Shown here: positions 1 to 5,658 of the stretch, in pieces
How positions within the stretch are numbered: position 1 is the first letter of the stretch
How the letters are laid out: each line of letters starts with the position of its first letter
Assembly (NCBI GenBank): GCA_036939975.1
Contig: JALLPB010001395.1
Span: forward strand, 1 to 10,017
Origin: Cyclostephanos tholiformis
Lineage: Eukaryota > Bacillariophyta > Thalassiosirophyceae > Thalassiosirales > Thalassiosiraceae
Direction of reading: 5' to 3'
DNA: 10,017 nucleotides
Made by a program: the position numbers and the translations under genes
Notes under the pieces: generated by a model
The model's input: only the letters and a program-made list of their open reading frames with translations
Database searches by the model: none
What the model was told of the DNA's origin: nothing

Positions 1-270
1 CCACTTCCATATTATATATATATATTGTGTTTCAGAAACTTTATATGCTGTGGATAGGGATATGGGTGCACACTTACACTAATATCCGTGGCAACATGTG
101 AAATCTTGTGTCATCATACCAGTAGATGCATTTTTTGTGCGAGCCATTATGAAGCCAGCAGAAATGGTGGGAGGACTTTTCCTATGAAAAAATTTGGACA
201 AAACGTGGCGGGAACATAATTCAGATAGGCTAAAATTTGGTGGGAACAACTAATCTGATCGGAACTGGAA
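1..270. other. AT-rich flank without recognisable gene
   Basis: No convincing coding region, RNA gene or LTR was found here on either strand. The stretch is AT-rich and begins with a short TA microsatellite. It ends in a G/A-rich tract with several GGAAT-like short repeats (about 258-350) that runs into the first recognisable transposon protein sequence. It could be host DNA at the truncated 5' edge of element A, or strongly decayed upstream sequence of that element. The sequence alone does not decide between these. Confidence 0.5.
9..26. repeat. TA dinucleotide microsatellite
   Basis: A run of alternating A and T with one interruption lies near the left edge. It is simple-sequence DNA with no evident function. 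Confidence 0.8.
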
Positions 271-1010
271 TTGGAATCGGAAGAAATTGGGTCAAGAAAG
301 GGGCCTGAAATCGGAAATTCTCCAGAATTCTCCGGAATTCTGCTCGGAATTCACAACCAAGCCATAGTCCAAAGTGACAATCGGACCTACAAGAAGCATA
401 AAACTGTTGGTCGGCAGTTTTGCTACCAATGGAAGGACGGCTCGTCATCCTGGGAAAAGCTATCTGACCTAAAGGAATCACATCCTATTCAGACTGCAGA
501 ATATGCCGTCGTTGCCATGGGTATTGACCATGAGCCTGCCTTTAATTGGTGGGTCCCCCATGTGCTGAAGAAGCGTGACCAGATTATTTCAGTGGTTGCT
601 AAACGCTCTGCTCTATATCTGAAGTGCACCCACAAATTTGGCATTGAGGTGCCAAAGACCATCAAAGAAGCCATTGAACTTGACCGCAAGAAAAGCAACA
701 CATTTTGGACCAATGCCATTGCTAAAGAGATGAACGAAGTCAGTAATGCTTTTGACATACTCCCTGACGGGACAACCGCCCCCGTCAGATACCAGAAAAT
801 CCACTGCCATATGGTTTTTGACGTAAAGATGGAAGACTTTAAGCGTACAGCCCGACTAGTTGCTGGCGGTCAGAAGACCAAGGCCCCAGCAACGATCACG
901 TATGCCAGTGTGGTATCATGTGAGACCGTGCACATTGCTCTGATGCTTGCTGCACTGAATGACCTGCAGGTGAAGGTTGGTGACTTTTTGAACACGTACA
1001 TCACTGCACC
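271..1010 (+). pseudogene. Element A pol fragment 1: chromodomain-like segment and N-terminal reverse transcriptase
   Basis: An open frame runs from 271 to a TAA at 1036-1038. Only about residue 26 onward looks like retroelement protein; the first 25 residues probably come from flanking DNA. Residues about 47-75 (GRQFCYQWKDGSSSWEKL, then DLKES and AEYA) have the strand pattern and aromatic residues of a chromodomain. The start of the copia RT module follows: WWVPHVLKKRD, then HKFGIEVPKTIKEA, FWTNAIAKEM, and VFDVK...RLVAGG. LNDLQVKVGDFLN carries the first RT catalytic Asp at residue 238. The frame is then broken by a 22-bp duplication, so residues after about ITAP are out of frame. A full-length copia pol would continue without a stop. 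Identification as RT is firm; the chromodomain label is tentative. Confidence 0.85.
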
Positions 1011-1032
1011 TGAATGCGTACATCACCGCACC
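989..1032 (+). repeat. 22-bp tandem duplication that frameshifts element A pol
   Basis: Two adjacent 22-bp units (989-1010 and 1011-1032) differ at three positions, all transitions. Each encodes the same stretch of the RT active-site strand (N-T-Y-I-T-A-P and N-A-Y-I-T-A-P). Because 22 is not a multiple of three, the reading frame changes at this point and the first frame stops at 1036-1038. The second unit encodes the residue (Ala) usual for this family, so the first has probably drifted more. Confidence 0.9.
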
Positions 1033-1648
1033 CATTAAAGAAAAAGTATGGACCGTGCTTGGCCCTGAATCTGGCCACAATGCCGGCAAGAGTGCCATCA
1101 TTGTCTGCGCTTTGTATGGACTCAAGAGCGCTGGTGCAGCTTTTTGTGCTCACCTTGCTTCTTTTATGCGCCAAATGGGATACACATCTTGCAAGGCTGA
1201 CCCTGACTTATGGCTTAAAGCTGAGACCCGACCTGATGACAATGTATGGTATTATGCCTATATCTTATGCTATGTGGACGATATTTTATGTATTCACCAC
1301 AATGCAATGTCAGTTTTGAAGCAGATTAATGGCTATTTGCCGCTAAAACCCACCTCCGTGGGCGACCCAGACATTTGTCTTGGTGCAAAATTGAAAGAGA
1401 CCTGACTGCCCTATGGTATCTATGCTTGGGGGCTTAGCCCTTCAAAATATGTGAACCAAGCAGTAAAGAAATGTCAGACTCACTTGACCGAAAAGCTAAA
1501 TGACAAGTATAACATCCCGACTAGAGCAAATAACCCTTTTCCTATGGGATATTGCATCGACACTGATGTGTCTGAGCCTCTTGACGACGAGTGCTCATCC
1601 TTCTTCCATCACCTGATTGGCATAATGCGCTGGATGGTGGAGCTAGAT
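1011..1648 (+). pseudogene. Element A pol fragment 2: reverse transcriptase palm and thumb, with in-frame TGA
   Basis: This frame continues directly from the second duplication unit. It reads IKEKVWTVLGPESG, then ALYGLKSAGAAF (the copia YGLKQA motif), ADPDLWL and ILCYVDDILCI. The last holds the intact YVDD catalytic box of reverse transcriptase. A single in-frame TGA at 1403-1405 follows LGAKLKET. Beyond it the same frame resumes with LPYGIYAWGLSPSKYVNQAVKKC, up to IMRWMVEL. A 1-nt deletion near 1645-1652, within the conserved VELGRVDI-type segment, then puts the frame out and leads to TAG at 1658-1660. The TGA most likely replaced CGA. RT identity is certain by motif; the family assignment to copia is strong. 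Confidence 0.88.
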
Positions 1649-1785
1649 GCGTTGACATAGCAGTTGAGGTTTCCCTCCTGTCATCATACGTTGCTTACCC
1701 TCAAGAGGGACATCTTGAGGCTACAATCCATATTATGGGGTGTCTCCGACTAAAACACAACACTCGACTTGTTTTTGACCCAATA
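1649..1785 (+). pseudogene. Element A pol fragment 3: connection region
   Basis: In the next frame the sequence reads VDIAVEVSLLSSYVAYPQEGHLEATIHIMGCLRLKHNTRLVFDP. This is the copia segment that links RT to RNase H, with the GHLEA...H..GCLRLK pattern. A frameshift of +1 (or -2) near 1780-1786 moves the frame again. The old frame runs into TGA at 1798-1800. The piece is short but continues the same protein in order, which supports one decayed gene rather than separate genes. Confidence 0.82.
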
Positions 1786-2377
1786 TCCTACAATAAATGA
1801 AGATAACTTTCCAAAATTTGACTGGACGGAATTTTATGGTGACGTAACCAAGGCTATCCCAACCAATATGCTTAAACCTCTTGGAAAGGAGGTTGACATC
1901 CGCATGATGGTGGATTGTGATCATGCAGGGGACAAATGGACCAGACGTTCTCGCACTGGTTTCCTCATCTATTGTAATATGGCCCTAATTGTATGGCTAT
2001 CTAAAAGACAACCGACTATTGAAACCTCCATTTTTGGCGCCGAGTTCATTGCTATGAAGCATGGCATTGAAACGCTGAGGGGACTGCACTACAAACTGTG
2101 CATGATGGGCGTTCCCTTGACTGGACCCACATTCATCTACGGGGACAACAAGTCCCAAGTGACCAACTCATCTAGACCTGAGTTGACATTGAAAAAGAAG
2201 TGCAACTTGATTTGCTACCATGCAATCCAAGAATCTGTTGCTATGGGCAAATCACTCATCAGCCATCTTTGAACATGGTTCAATCTCTCTGACTTCCTGA
2301 CCAAAGTGACCAGTGGTGCAAAGCGCTGCAGACTTATTGGTAACGTCCTCTATGATATATATGATGACCACGACTAG
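1783..2377 (+). pseudogene. Element A pol fragment 4: RNase H and pol C-terminus, with in-frame TGA
   Basis: The frame resumes with YPTINEDNFPKFDWTEFYGDV and then VDCDHAGDK, where the first RNase H Asp lies. RTGFLIYCNMALIVWLSKRQPTIETS follows, then GAEFIAMKHGIE (catalytic Glu) and YGDNKSQV (third acidic residue). The acidic residues expected for RNase H are therefore present. A TGA at 2270-2272 interrupts ISHL. The same frame continues as TWFNLSDFLTKVTSGAKRCRLIGNVLYDIYDDHD and ends at TAG 2375-2377. The DFLTK motif is the usual C-terminal signature of copia pol, so the true gene end is 2377 and 2270 is a premature stop. Confidence 0.87.
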
Positions 2378-2578
2378 CATCTTGCTTGGCAAGACCAGCC
2401 AATGACCTCCAGTCTCCGGGCAGATCTTGAGGGGACTGAGAAAATATGCCCGTGAGGAGGGAGTAACTCTCCCGCCCTCAGAGTGAGAAACATGAATAAA
2501 CTGGACAGAGAAAAGTATTAGACTCCGCGGAAGCAATTCTGTCTATCAAATGTAGAAGATATGATGATGTTCTTCGGA

Positions 2579-2590
2579 GGGCACGTGCCC
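2579..2590. promoter_or_regulatory. Perfect 12-bp palindrome with E-box/G-box core
   Basis: GGGCACGTGCCC is fully palindromic around CACGTG, the core bound by bHLH and many bZIP factors. It lies about 580 bp upstream of the proposed start of the KUP-like gene. A nested hairpin (GCCCG-GCA-CGGGC) overlaps its right end. That it regulates the gene is inference from position only. Confidence 0.3.
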
Positions 2591-3104
2591 GGCACGGGCC
2601 TGACACATGATCGTGGATTTCGAGGTGAACATTGAAGAGAACCACGGATAATGGCTCGATGAACCTTCCACAATCAATTACTTTTGACTGTAATATTTAC
2701 TTAATGTTGACTGAATAGCCGCGGGCTTGCATGAGTTACCGCGGCGGCCATGGCCATTGACACTACCCCTTAACGTAGGCGTATTGATTAAATTCCAACA
2801 ATGCATTGAGTGAGCTCTTGCCACTCACCCTCCAGAGCACAACTTCCGTAACCCTACCGTAAACATTCCCCTCCTTGCCACAGCCGTGGTTTCTGCTGAT
2901 CAGAAGGTAACTCAGGTTTTTTGTGGTAATGGGGTCAAACAAAGGAAAGAGGAGTCACTGGCCTGAAACAGGCAAAGTTGTCAAGAGTCACCATTGTTGC
3001 TGCGCAGCTGGGGATGTAAATGAGGAAAGGCATAATATGCTTTACTGTCATTTATTGTTCTGAATTATATCACTACTGACCTAACGTGCCGCTTCCTCCC
3101 ACAT

Positions 3105-3119
3105 TGTGAATAATTCACA
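3105..3119. promoter_or_regulatory. 15-bp quasi-palindrome upstream of the KUP-like start
   Basis: TGTGAAT-A-ATTCACA is a perfect inverted repeat of 7-bp arms around one central base. It lies about 48 bp upstream of the proposed ATG. It could be a factor-binding site in the 5' UTR or promoter, or chance. There is no independent support. Confidence 0.22.
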
Positions 3120-3166
3120 GAAGCTGATTTGCCCTCCATCTCTGCTCAAACATTCGGATGTGAGAG

Positions 3167-3292
3167 ATGTCGATGGCAAATAACCCCTCAAATAACATAA
3201 ATGCCATCGCCGCCAATAATAATGCCGCCAAGATCTTACATGACCATGACTTACAAAGGGCCAAAGATCAACGTCCGAAAGTTTCAAAACTA
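3167..3292 (+). other. Proposed exon 1 of the KUP-like gene
   Basis: ATG at 3167 has a purine at -3; a second in-frame ATG is at 3173. The 42 codons read MSMANNPSNNINAIAANN..., then a charged stretch (ILHDHDLQRAKDQRPK) ending VSKL. It has no membrane segment. It stops in phase 0 at a GTAAGC donor. Without the intron the frame would run on to TGA at 3362-3364 with no family resemblance. Confidence 0.45.
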
Positions 3293-3492
3293 GTAAGCAG
3301 CTGGGTGTCATCCACCATCAGGCATGGCCGGGGGAAGGAGAAGTCTTTGTCCCTGACTCAATGACGGGATGGGATTTGCGACCCTTGAGCGCATTGCTGC
3401 ATTAGAACAATGACAAGGGGGGATGGGTGGTGCACAACTTCATCATGGTGGTGGGTGCACTGGGTGTGGTGTTTGGTGACATTGGCATTTTG
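3167..3492 (+). CDS. 5' end of a probable KUP/HAK-family potassium transporter gene (two exons, interrupted by element B)
   Basis: KUP/HAK/KT proteins are multi-pass plasma-membrane K+ uptake transporters. Exon 2 encodes WVVHNFIMVVGALGVVFGDIG. LGVV[YF]GDIG is the conserved first-helix signature of that family, normally followed by TSPLY. Exon 1 (3167-3292, 42 codons) is a polar, Asn/Ala-rich N-terminal tail, which suits a cytosolic N-terminus. Exon 1 ends at a good donor (CTA|GTAAGC) and exon 2 begins after TTAG at 3402-3405. Both junctions are phase 0, so the frame joins cleanly. After GDIGIL the frame meets GTGTGTGTG and a T-rich run, which looks like the start of a second intron; reading straight on gives a stop at 3529-3531. 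Element B begins at 3540. The rest of the gene is outside the window. Doubts: the signature lies in GT-rich DNA, and IL replaces the usual TS after GDIG. Confidence 0.52.
3293..3405 (+). other. Proposed 113-bp spliceosomal intron
   Basis: It begins GTAAGC and ends CATTAG. A pyrimidine-leaning TCTTTGTCCCTGACTC stretch (about 3344-3359) holds a CTGAC branch-point-like motif. Its removal joins two phase-0 exons and skips a TAG (3403-3405) that would otherwise lie in the exon 2 frame. The length is typical of short algal introns. No transcript evidence is available. Confidence 0.45.
3406..3492 (+). other. Proposed exon 2 with the KUP signature
   Basis: Twenty-nine codons, NNDKGGWVVHNF then IMVVGALGVVFGDIGIL. 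The hydrophobic run matches the first transmembrane helix of KUP/HAK transporters and ends in the GDIG signature. The right edge is set at the first GT (3493-3494) after the signature, before a GTGTGTGTGTTTTT run. Any later GT in that run would also be possible. Confidence 0.5.
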
Positions 3493-3636
3493 GTGTGTGT
3501 GTTTTTATCATGTTTGATGTTTTTGTATTAATTGTTTTGTGTGCTAATATTAGACTTGTAGGCTACAGACGGAGCAATGGGCATCCCCAAAGCATGAACT
3601 ATTGGCCAAAGATGACAAAAATAGTGCTTGGGACTA

Positions 3637-3644
3637 ATTTTATA
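3637..3644 (-). promoter_or_regulatory. Candidate TATA box of the element B LTR
   Basis: On the minus strand this reads TATAAAAT. It lies about 235 bp from the LTR's 5' end, leaving about 97 bp for R and U5, a usual arrangement for an LTR promoter. The two tandem duplications lie upstream of it, in what would be U3. The start site itself cannot be seen. Confidence 0.45.
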
Positions 3645-3712
3645 ATCTCTACTTTAAAGATAGCATGCAAAAAGGTCGTTCCTCAGAGGTTCAACCAAGC
3701 ATGAGGAGAAGC

Positions 3713-3750
3713 CCTGATGGTTGCCGTTCGTCCTGATGGTTGCCGTTCGT
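3713..3750. repeat. 19-bp tandem duplication in the LTR
   Basis: Two perfect adjacent copies of a 19-bp unit (CCTGATGGTTGCCGTTCGT on the plus strand) lie at 3713-3731 and 3732-3750. In element orientation they are in U3, upstream of the TATA box, where repeated enhancer units are common. Confidence 0.92.
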
Positions 3751-3820
3751 GACCATTTAGAAGGGAAAAACTCGAACGTACAACCAATGTGGGGGGTCTA
3801 TTGGAATAGGCAATATGTAT

Positions 3821-3860
3821 GTACGAGGCACACATGTACCGTACGAGGCACACATGTACC
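3821..3860. repeat. 20-bp tandem duplication in the LTR
   Basis: Two perfect adjacent copies of a 20-bp unit lie at 3821-3840 and 3841-3860. Each starts GTAC and ends GTACC around GAGGCACACAT. The sub-motif AGGCACACAT occurs a third time at 3894-3903, just outside the LTR near the end of pol. The position is far upstream in U3. Confidence 0.92.
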
Positions 3861-3878
3861 GTATCGATATATTGCACA

Positions 3879-3887
3879 CTCCCTCCC
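3879..3887 (-). promoter_or_regulatory. Polypurine tract (plus-strand primer) of element B
   Basis: In element orientation the sequence is GGGAGGGAG, immediately followed by the LTR start TGTGCAAT. It sits 19 bp downstream of the pol stop at 3907-3909. A purine run abutting the 3' LTR primes plus-strand DNA synthesis in LTR elements. Confidence 0.85.
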
Positions 3888-3906
3888 AATGTTAGGCACA
3901 CATTGG

Positions 3907-4290
3907 TCACACACCTGAAATGGCCTTGCAATGGCGCTGAAGATCATTTTGCGGAAGGGCCTTAGTGAGAACATTGGTGATTTGGTCCCTAGTCCCGATG
4001 GGAAAAATTTTAATGAGACCGTTTCGAACATGTTCACAAAAGTGGTGGAAGCACATGTTGATATGTTTGGTGCAGGGGCAAAATTTTGGCAGGCGAGCAA
4101 GTTTGAGGGCACCGGAGTTGTCCTCGAATGCTTTGCAGAAGACGTGAGGAATGTTGGCAATGACGGTGAACCCCTTTTCACGAATTTCCTGAATGAGAAA
4201 CATGATGGGGAGGATGTCGCGGAGGGCCTGAGAAAGCGCGATGTATTCGGCTTCAGTCATGGATAAGGCGACCATTGATTGAAGTTTTGA
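3907..4290 (-). pseudogene. Element B pol fragment 3: RNase H core and pol C-terminus
   Basis: The frame reads SKLQSMVALSMTEAEYIALSQALRDILPIMFLI. TEAEY carries the RNase H catalytic Glu, and FEDNSGAL a further catalytic Asp. KHINMCFHHF and ITNVLTKALP (the copia LTK signature) follow, then the stop at 3907-3909. The first RNase H Asp is in the preceding fragment. The frame stays open upstream to 4464, but those residues are not homologous. A 4-bp duplication at 4288-4295 separates this piece from the RT fragment. It would remove RNA from the RNA/DNA hybrid in the virus-like particle. Confidence 0.9.
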
Positions 4291-4295
4291 TTGAT
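4288..4295 (-). repeat. 4-bp tandem duplication that frameshifts pol between RT and RNase H
   Basis: In element orientation ATCA is present twice in tandem, between ...CPIIWAS and KLQSM. Removing one copy restores an uninterrupted family-typical sequence across the junction. As read, it adds four bases and throws the frame into a stop at 4253-4255. Confidence 0.88.
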
Positions 4296-5658
4296 GCCCA
4301 AATGATGGGGCAGCCAGCATAGAAGACAATCCAACCACTACAAGATTTTGCGGTGCTTGGATTGTAGGGAGCAAGGGCACAATTCCAATTGCCTGCAAAA
4401 TCCATGTCTGCATAACAGTTGAAGCCGTGATCAGGTTTTGGGGAAAAATGAAGGCCGATGTCACAGGTGAGTTTGAGGTAACGGATAAGATAAATCAGAG
4501 CCTCTCTGTGAGGCTCCCTTGGATTGGATGAGTATTTTGCAAGCTGATGTACGGCGTACATGATTTCTGGGCGGCTTGTTTGGCCAACGTAATTGAGTTT
4601 GCCAATAGCGGATTGGTAGTTCATGTCGAGAGCATAGGGCAGCTTATCAAGGTGAGCATGAAGATGCTCCTTTACTTTGGCAGGGACTCGTTTAACCTTG
4701 GCATCATTGATCTTGGCATCAGCGATGATGGTGTCGATGAGGGCGCGCTGGGAGAGCTCAAGCAATCCGTCGCAAAGGCGCTTGATGGTGACGCCAATGC
4801 AGTCAGCAAGATGGCCTTGGTCCTCAATGTCAAGACTGAGGTTGAGTAGTTTGGTGATGGCGCTGGAAATGGCATCGTTGTTGGGGCCAAGAAAGATACC
4901 ATCGTCGACGTAGACAATGAAGATAATGTCATTGCAATAGAAAATGCAATCATCTACGAGGGATTGGGTGAAGCCAATCTCCCTCAGTTTGTCAACGAGG
5001 AAAGCGTTCCAAACCTGGCCTGCTTGTTTTTGACCGTAGATGTTGGCAAGCAGTTTGAGAACATGCTTTTTGGAGGTGGCCCCTTTGACAATGATGCCTT
5101 GTGGTAGCTCCATGTACATGTCCATTTCGATAGGAGCTTGGGGGTAAGCCATGACAAAGTCAGCCTGGCAAAGTGCCCAGCCAAAAAGGAGGCCGAACAC
5201 GATGAGGAGGCGAATTGCAAACCAAATGACAACCGGAGCGTAGGTGTCATAGTAGTTGATGCCATACTCCTGTTTTCCTCTGTGGAGGTTGAGGCGTGCT
5301 TTGTGTTTGGCAATGGCGCCAGTGGTGAGATCGCATTTGCGTCTCATGGACCAGACCAAGGGCAGGACTTTGACATCTTTGGGAACGTTGTCTTGCGTAA
5401 TGAGAGCCCAATGGTTGCAGTTGACATGACTGTTGATTTCTTTGATGACGGCATTGACAAACTCGCAAGAATCCGGTTGGCGTAGGGCTTGATGAAGGTA
5501 CATGATGTTGCCCATCATTTCTGAGAGGAAAGCAATCGGGCGCCGCATACGTTCTTGGAGTCCAAGGTGAAAGTTGTGGCTGGCAGCATAATCGTGTTCA
5601 CAGACTGATGTAGAGGCCATGTAGTGCATGTTCCCACGACCATAGAAATCTCTTTGCG
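4291..5658 (-). pseudogene. Element B pol fragment 2: reverse transcriptase and start of RNase H
   Basis: The open frame spans 4253-5707 (484 codons); homology starts near QRDFYGRGNMHYM (residue 18) and ends near residue 472. Domains in order: a linker; copia RT N-terminus (residues 80-160, WALITQDNVP, KARLNLHRGKQEYGINYYDTYAPVV); first catalytic Asp in CQADFVMAYPQAP (residue 183); IYGQKQAGQVW; and the intact catalytic box FIVYVDDGIFLG (residues 266-269). IGKLNYVGQTSRPEIMYAVHQLAKY and the connection region follow, then CYADMDFAGNW, with the first RNase H Asp near residue 434. The enzyme copies element RNA into cDNA. The frame is entered by a shift near 5656-5660 and left by the 4-bp duplication at 4288-4295. 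All RT catalytic residues are intact. Confidence 0.92.

Larger units (their letters stand above)
345..2377 (+). mobile_element. Element A: 5'-truncated, decayed Ty1/copia (CoDi-like) retrotransposon
   Basis: Frames taken in order encode the C-terminal end of integrase or a linker, reverse transcriptase, connection and RNase H in Ty1/copia order. This ends with a typical pol C-terminus (DFLTKV...NVLYDIYDDHD, TAG at 2375-2377). Gag, protease and the integrase core are absent, and no 5' LTR is visible, so the copy is truncated on the left. Homology to pol is convincing from about residue GIHNQ (near 345). Five lesions break the reading frame: a 22-bp tandem duplication at 989-1032, TGA at 1403-1405, a 1-nt loss near 1645-1652, a +1 (or -2) shift near 1780-1786, and TGA at 2270-2272. 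Several catalytic residues survive. The protein sequence belongs to a different copia lineage from element B, so the two are independent insertions. The 3' end and LTR could not be fixed. Confidence 0.85.
2378..3166. other. Region between element A and the host gene; no coding region seen
   Basis: No ORF here looks real on either strand. The left part should hold the polypurine tract and 3' LTR of element A. Purine-rich candidates are at 2429-2440 (GAGGGGACTGAG) and 2454-2463 (GAGGAGGGAG), but no 5' LTR is present to compare with, so LTR edges cannot be set. The right part is probably the upstream region of the gene starting at 3167. It contains a perfect 12-bp palindrome with a CACGTG core (2579-2590), a GCCTG-AAA-CAGGC hairpin near 2962-2975, three CCGCGG sites and a 15-bp quasi-palindrome (3105-3119). 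No TATA box or initiator can be assigned with confidence. Confidence 0.5.
3540..3878 (-). repeat. 3' LTR of element B (complete)
   Basis: The left edge is fixed by comparison with the right copy: 3540-3594 equals 9963-10017 base for base, while 3539 and 9962 differ. The right edge is set by the inverted end: the plus strand starts TGTGC and ends GCACA at 3874-3878, directly next to a pyrimidine run that is the polypurine tract in element orientation. TG...CA ends with short inverted repeats are the rule for LTRs. The resulting length is 339 bp. Inside are a TATA box and two tandem duplications. The right edge is inferred rather than read from a second copy. Confidence 0.85.

Noticed and set aside
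207..214. GGCGGGAA, an E2F-like site in the left flank
   Set aside because: It is a single 8-bp match with no adjacent gene to regulate.
2429..2463. Two purine runs as the polypurine tract and LTR start of element A
   Set aside because: No second LTR is present in the window to confirm a boundary, and neither run is followed by a clear TG start. They are mentioned only in the region note.
2252..2536. A minus-strand ORF of 94 codons across the end of element A
   Set aside because: It is antisense to the pol C-terminus and downstream DNA, with no motif; it is open by chance.
3370..3412. A second reading (GFATLERIAALEQ) upstream of the KUP signature, suggesting a frameshifted exon instead of an intron
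   Set aside because: It hits a TGA at once and would need a frameshift. The GTAAGC...TTAG intron joins two phase-0 exons without any change, so the intron model is simpler.
3721..3931. Short ORFs on both strands within the LTR
   Set aside because: They consist largely of the 19- and 20-bp tandem repeats of a regulatory LTR; they are open by chance.
3931..4266. A plus-strand ORF of 111 codons near the left end of element B
   Set aside because: It lies antisense to the RNase H coding sequence and shows no known domain.
5138..5485. A plus-strand open frame of 115 codons opposite the RT gene
   Set aside because: It is antisense to a clear reverse transcriptase coding region, has no family resemblance, and is a shadow of the opposite-strand codon pattern.
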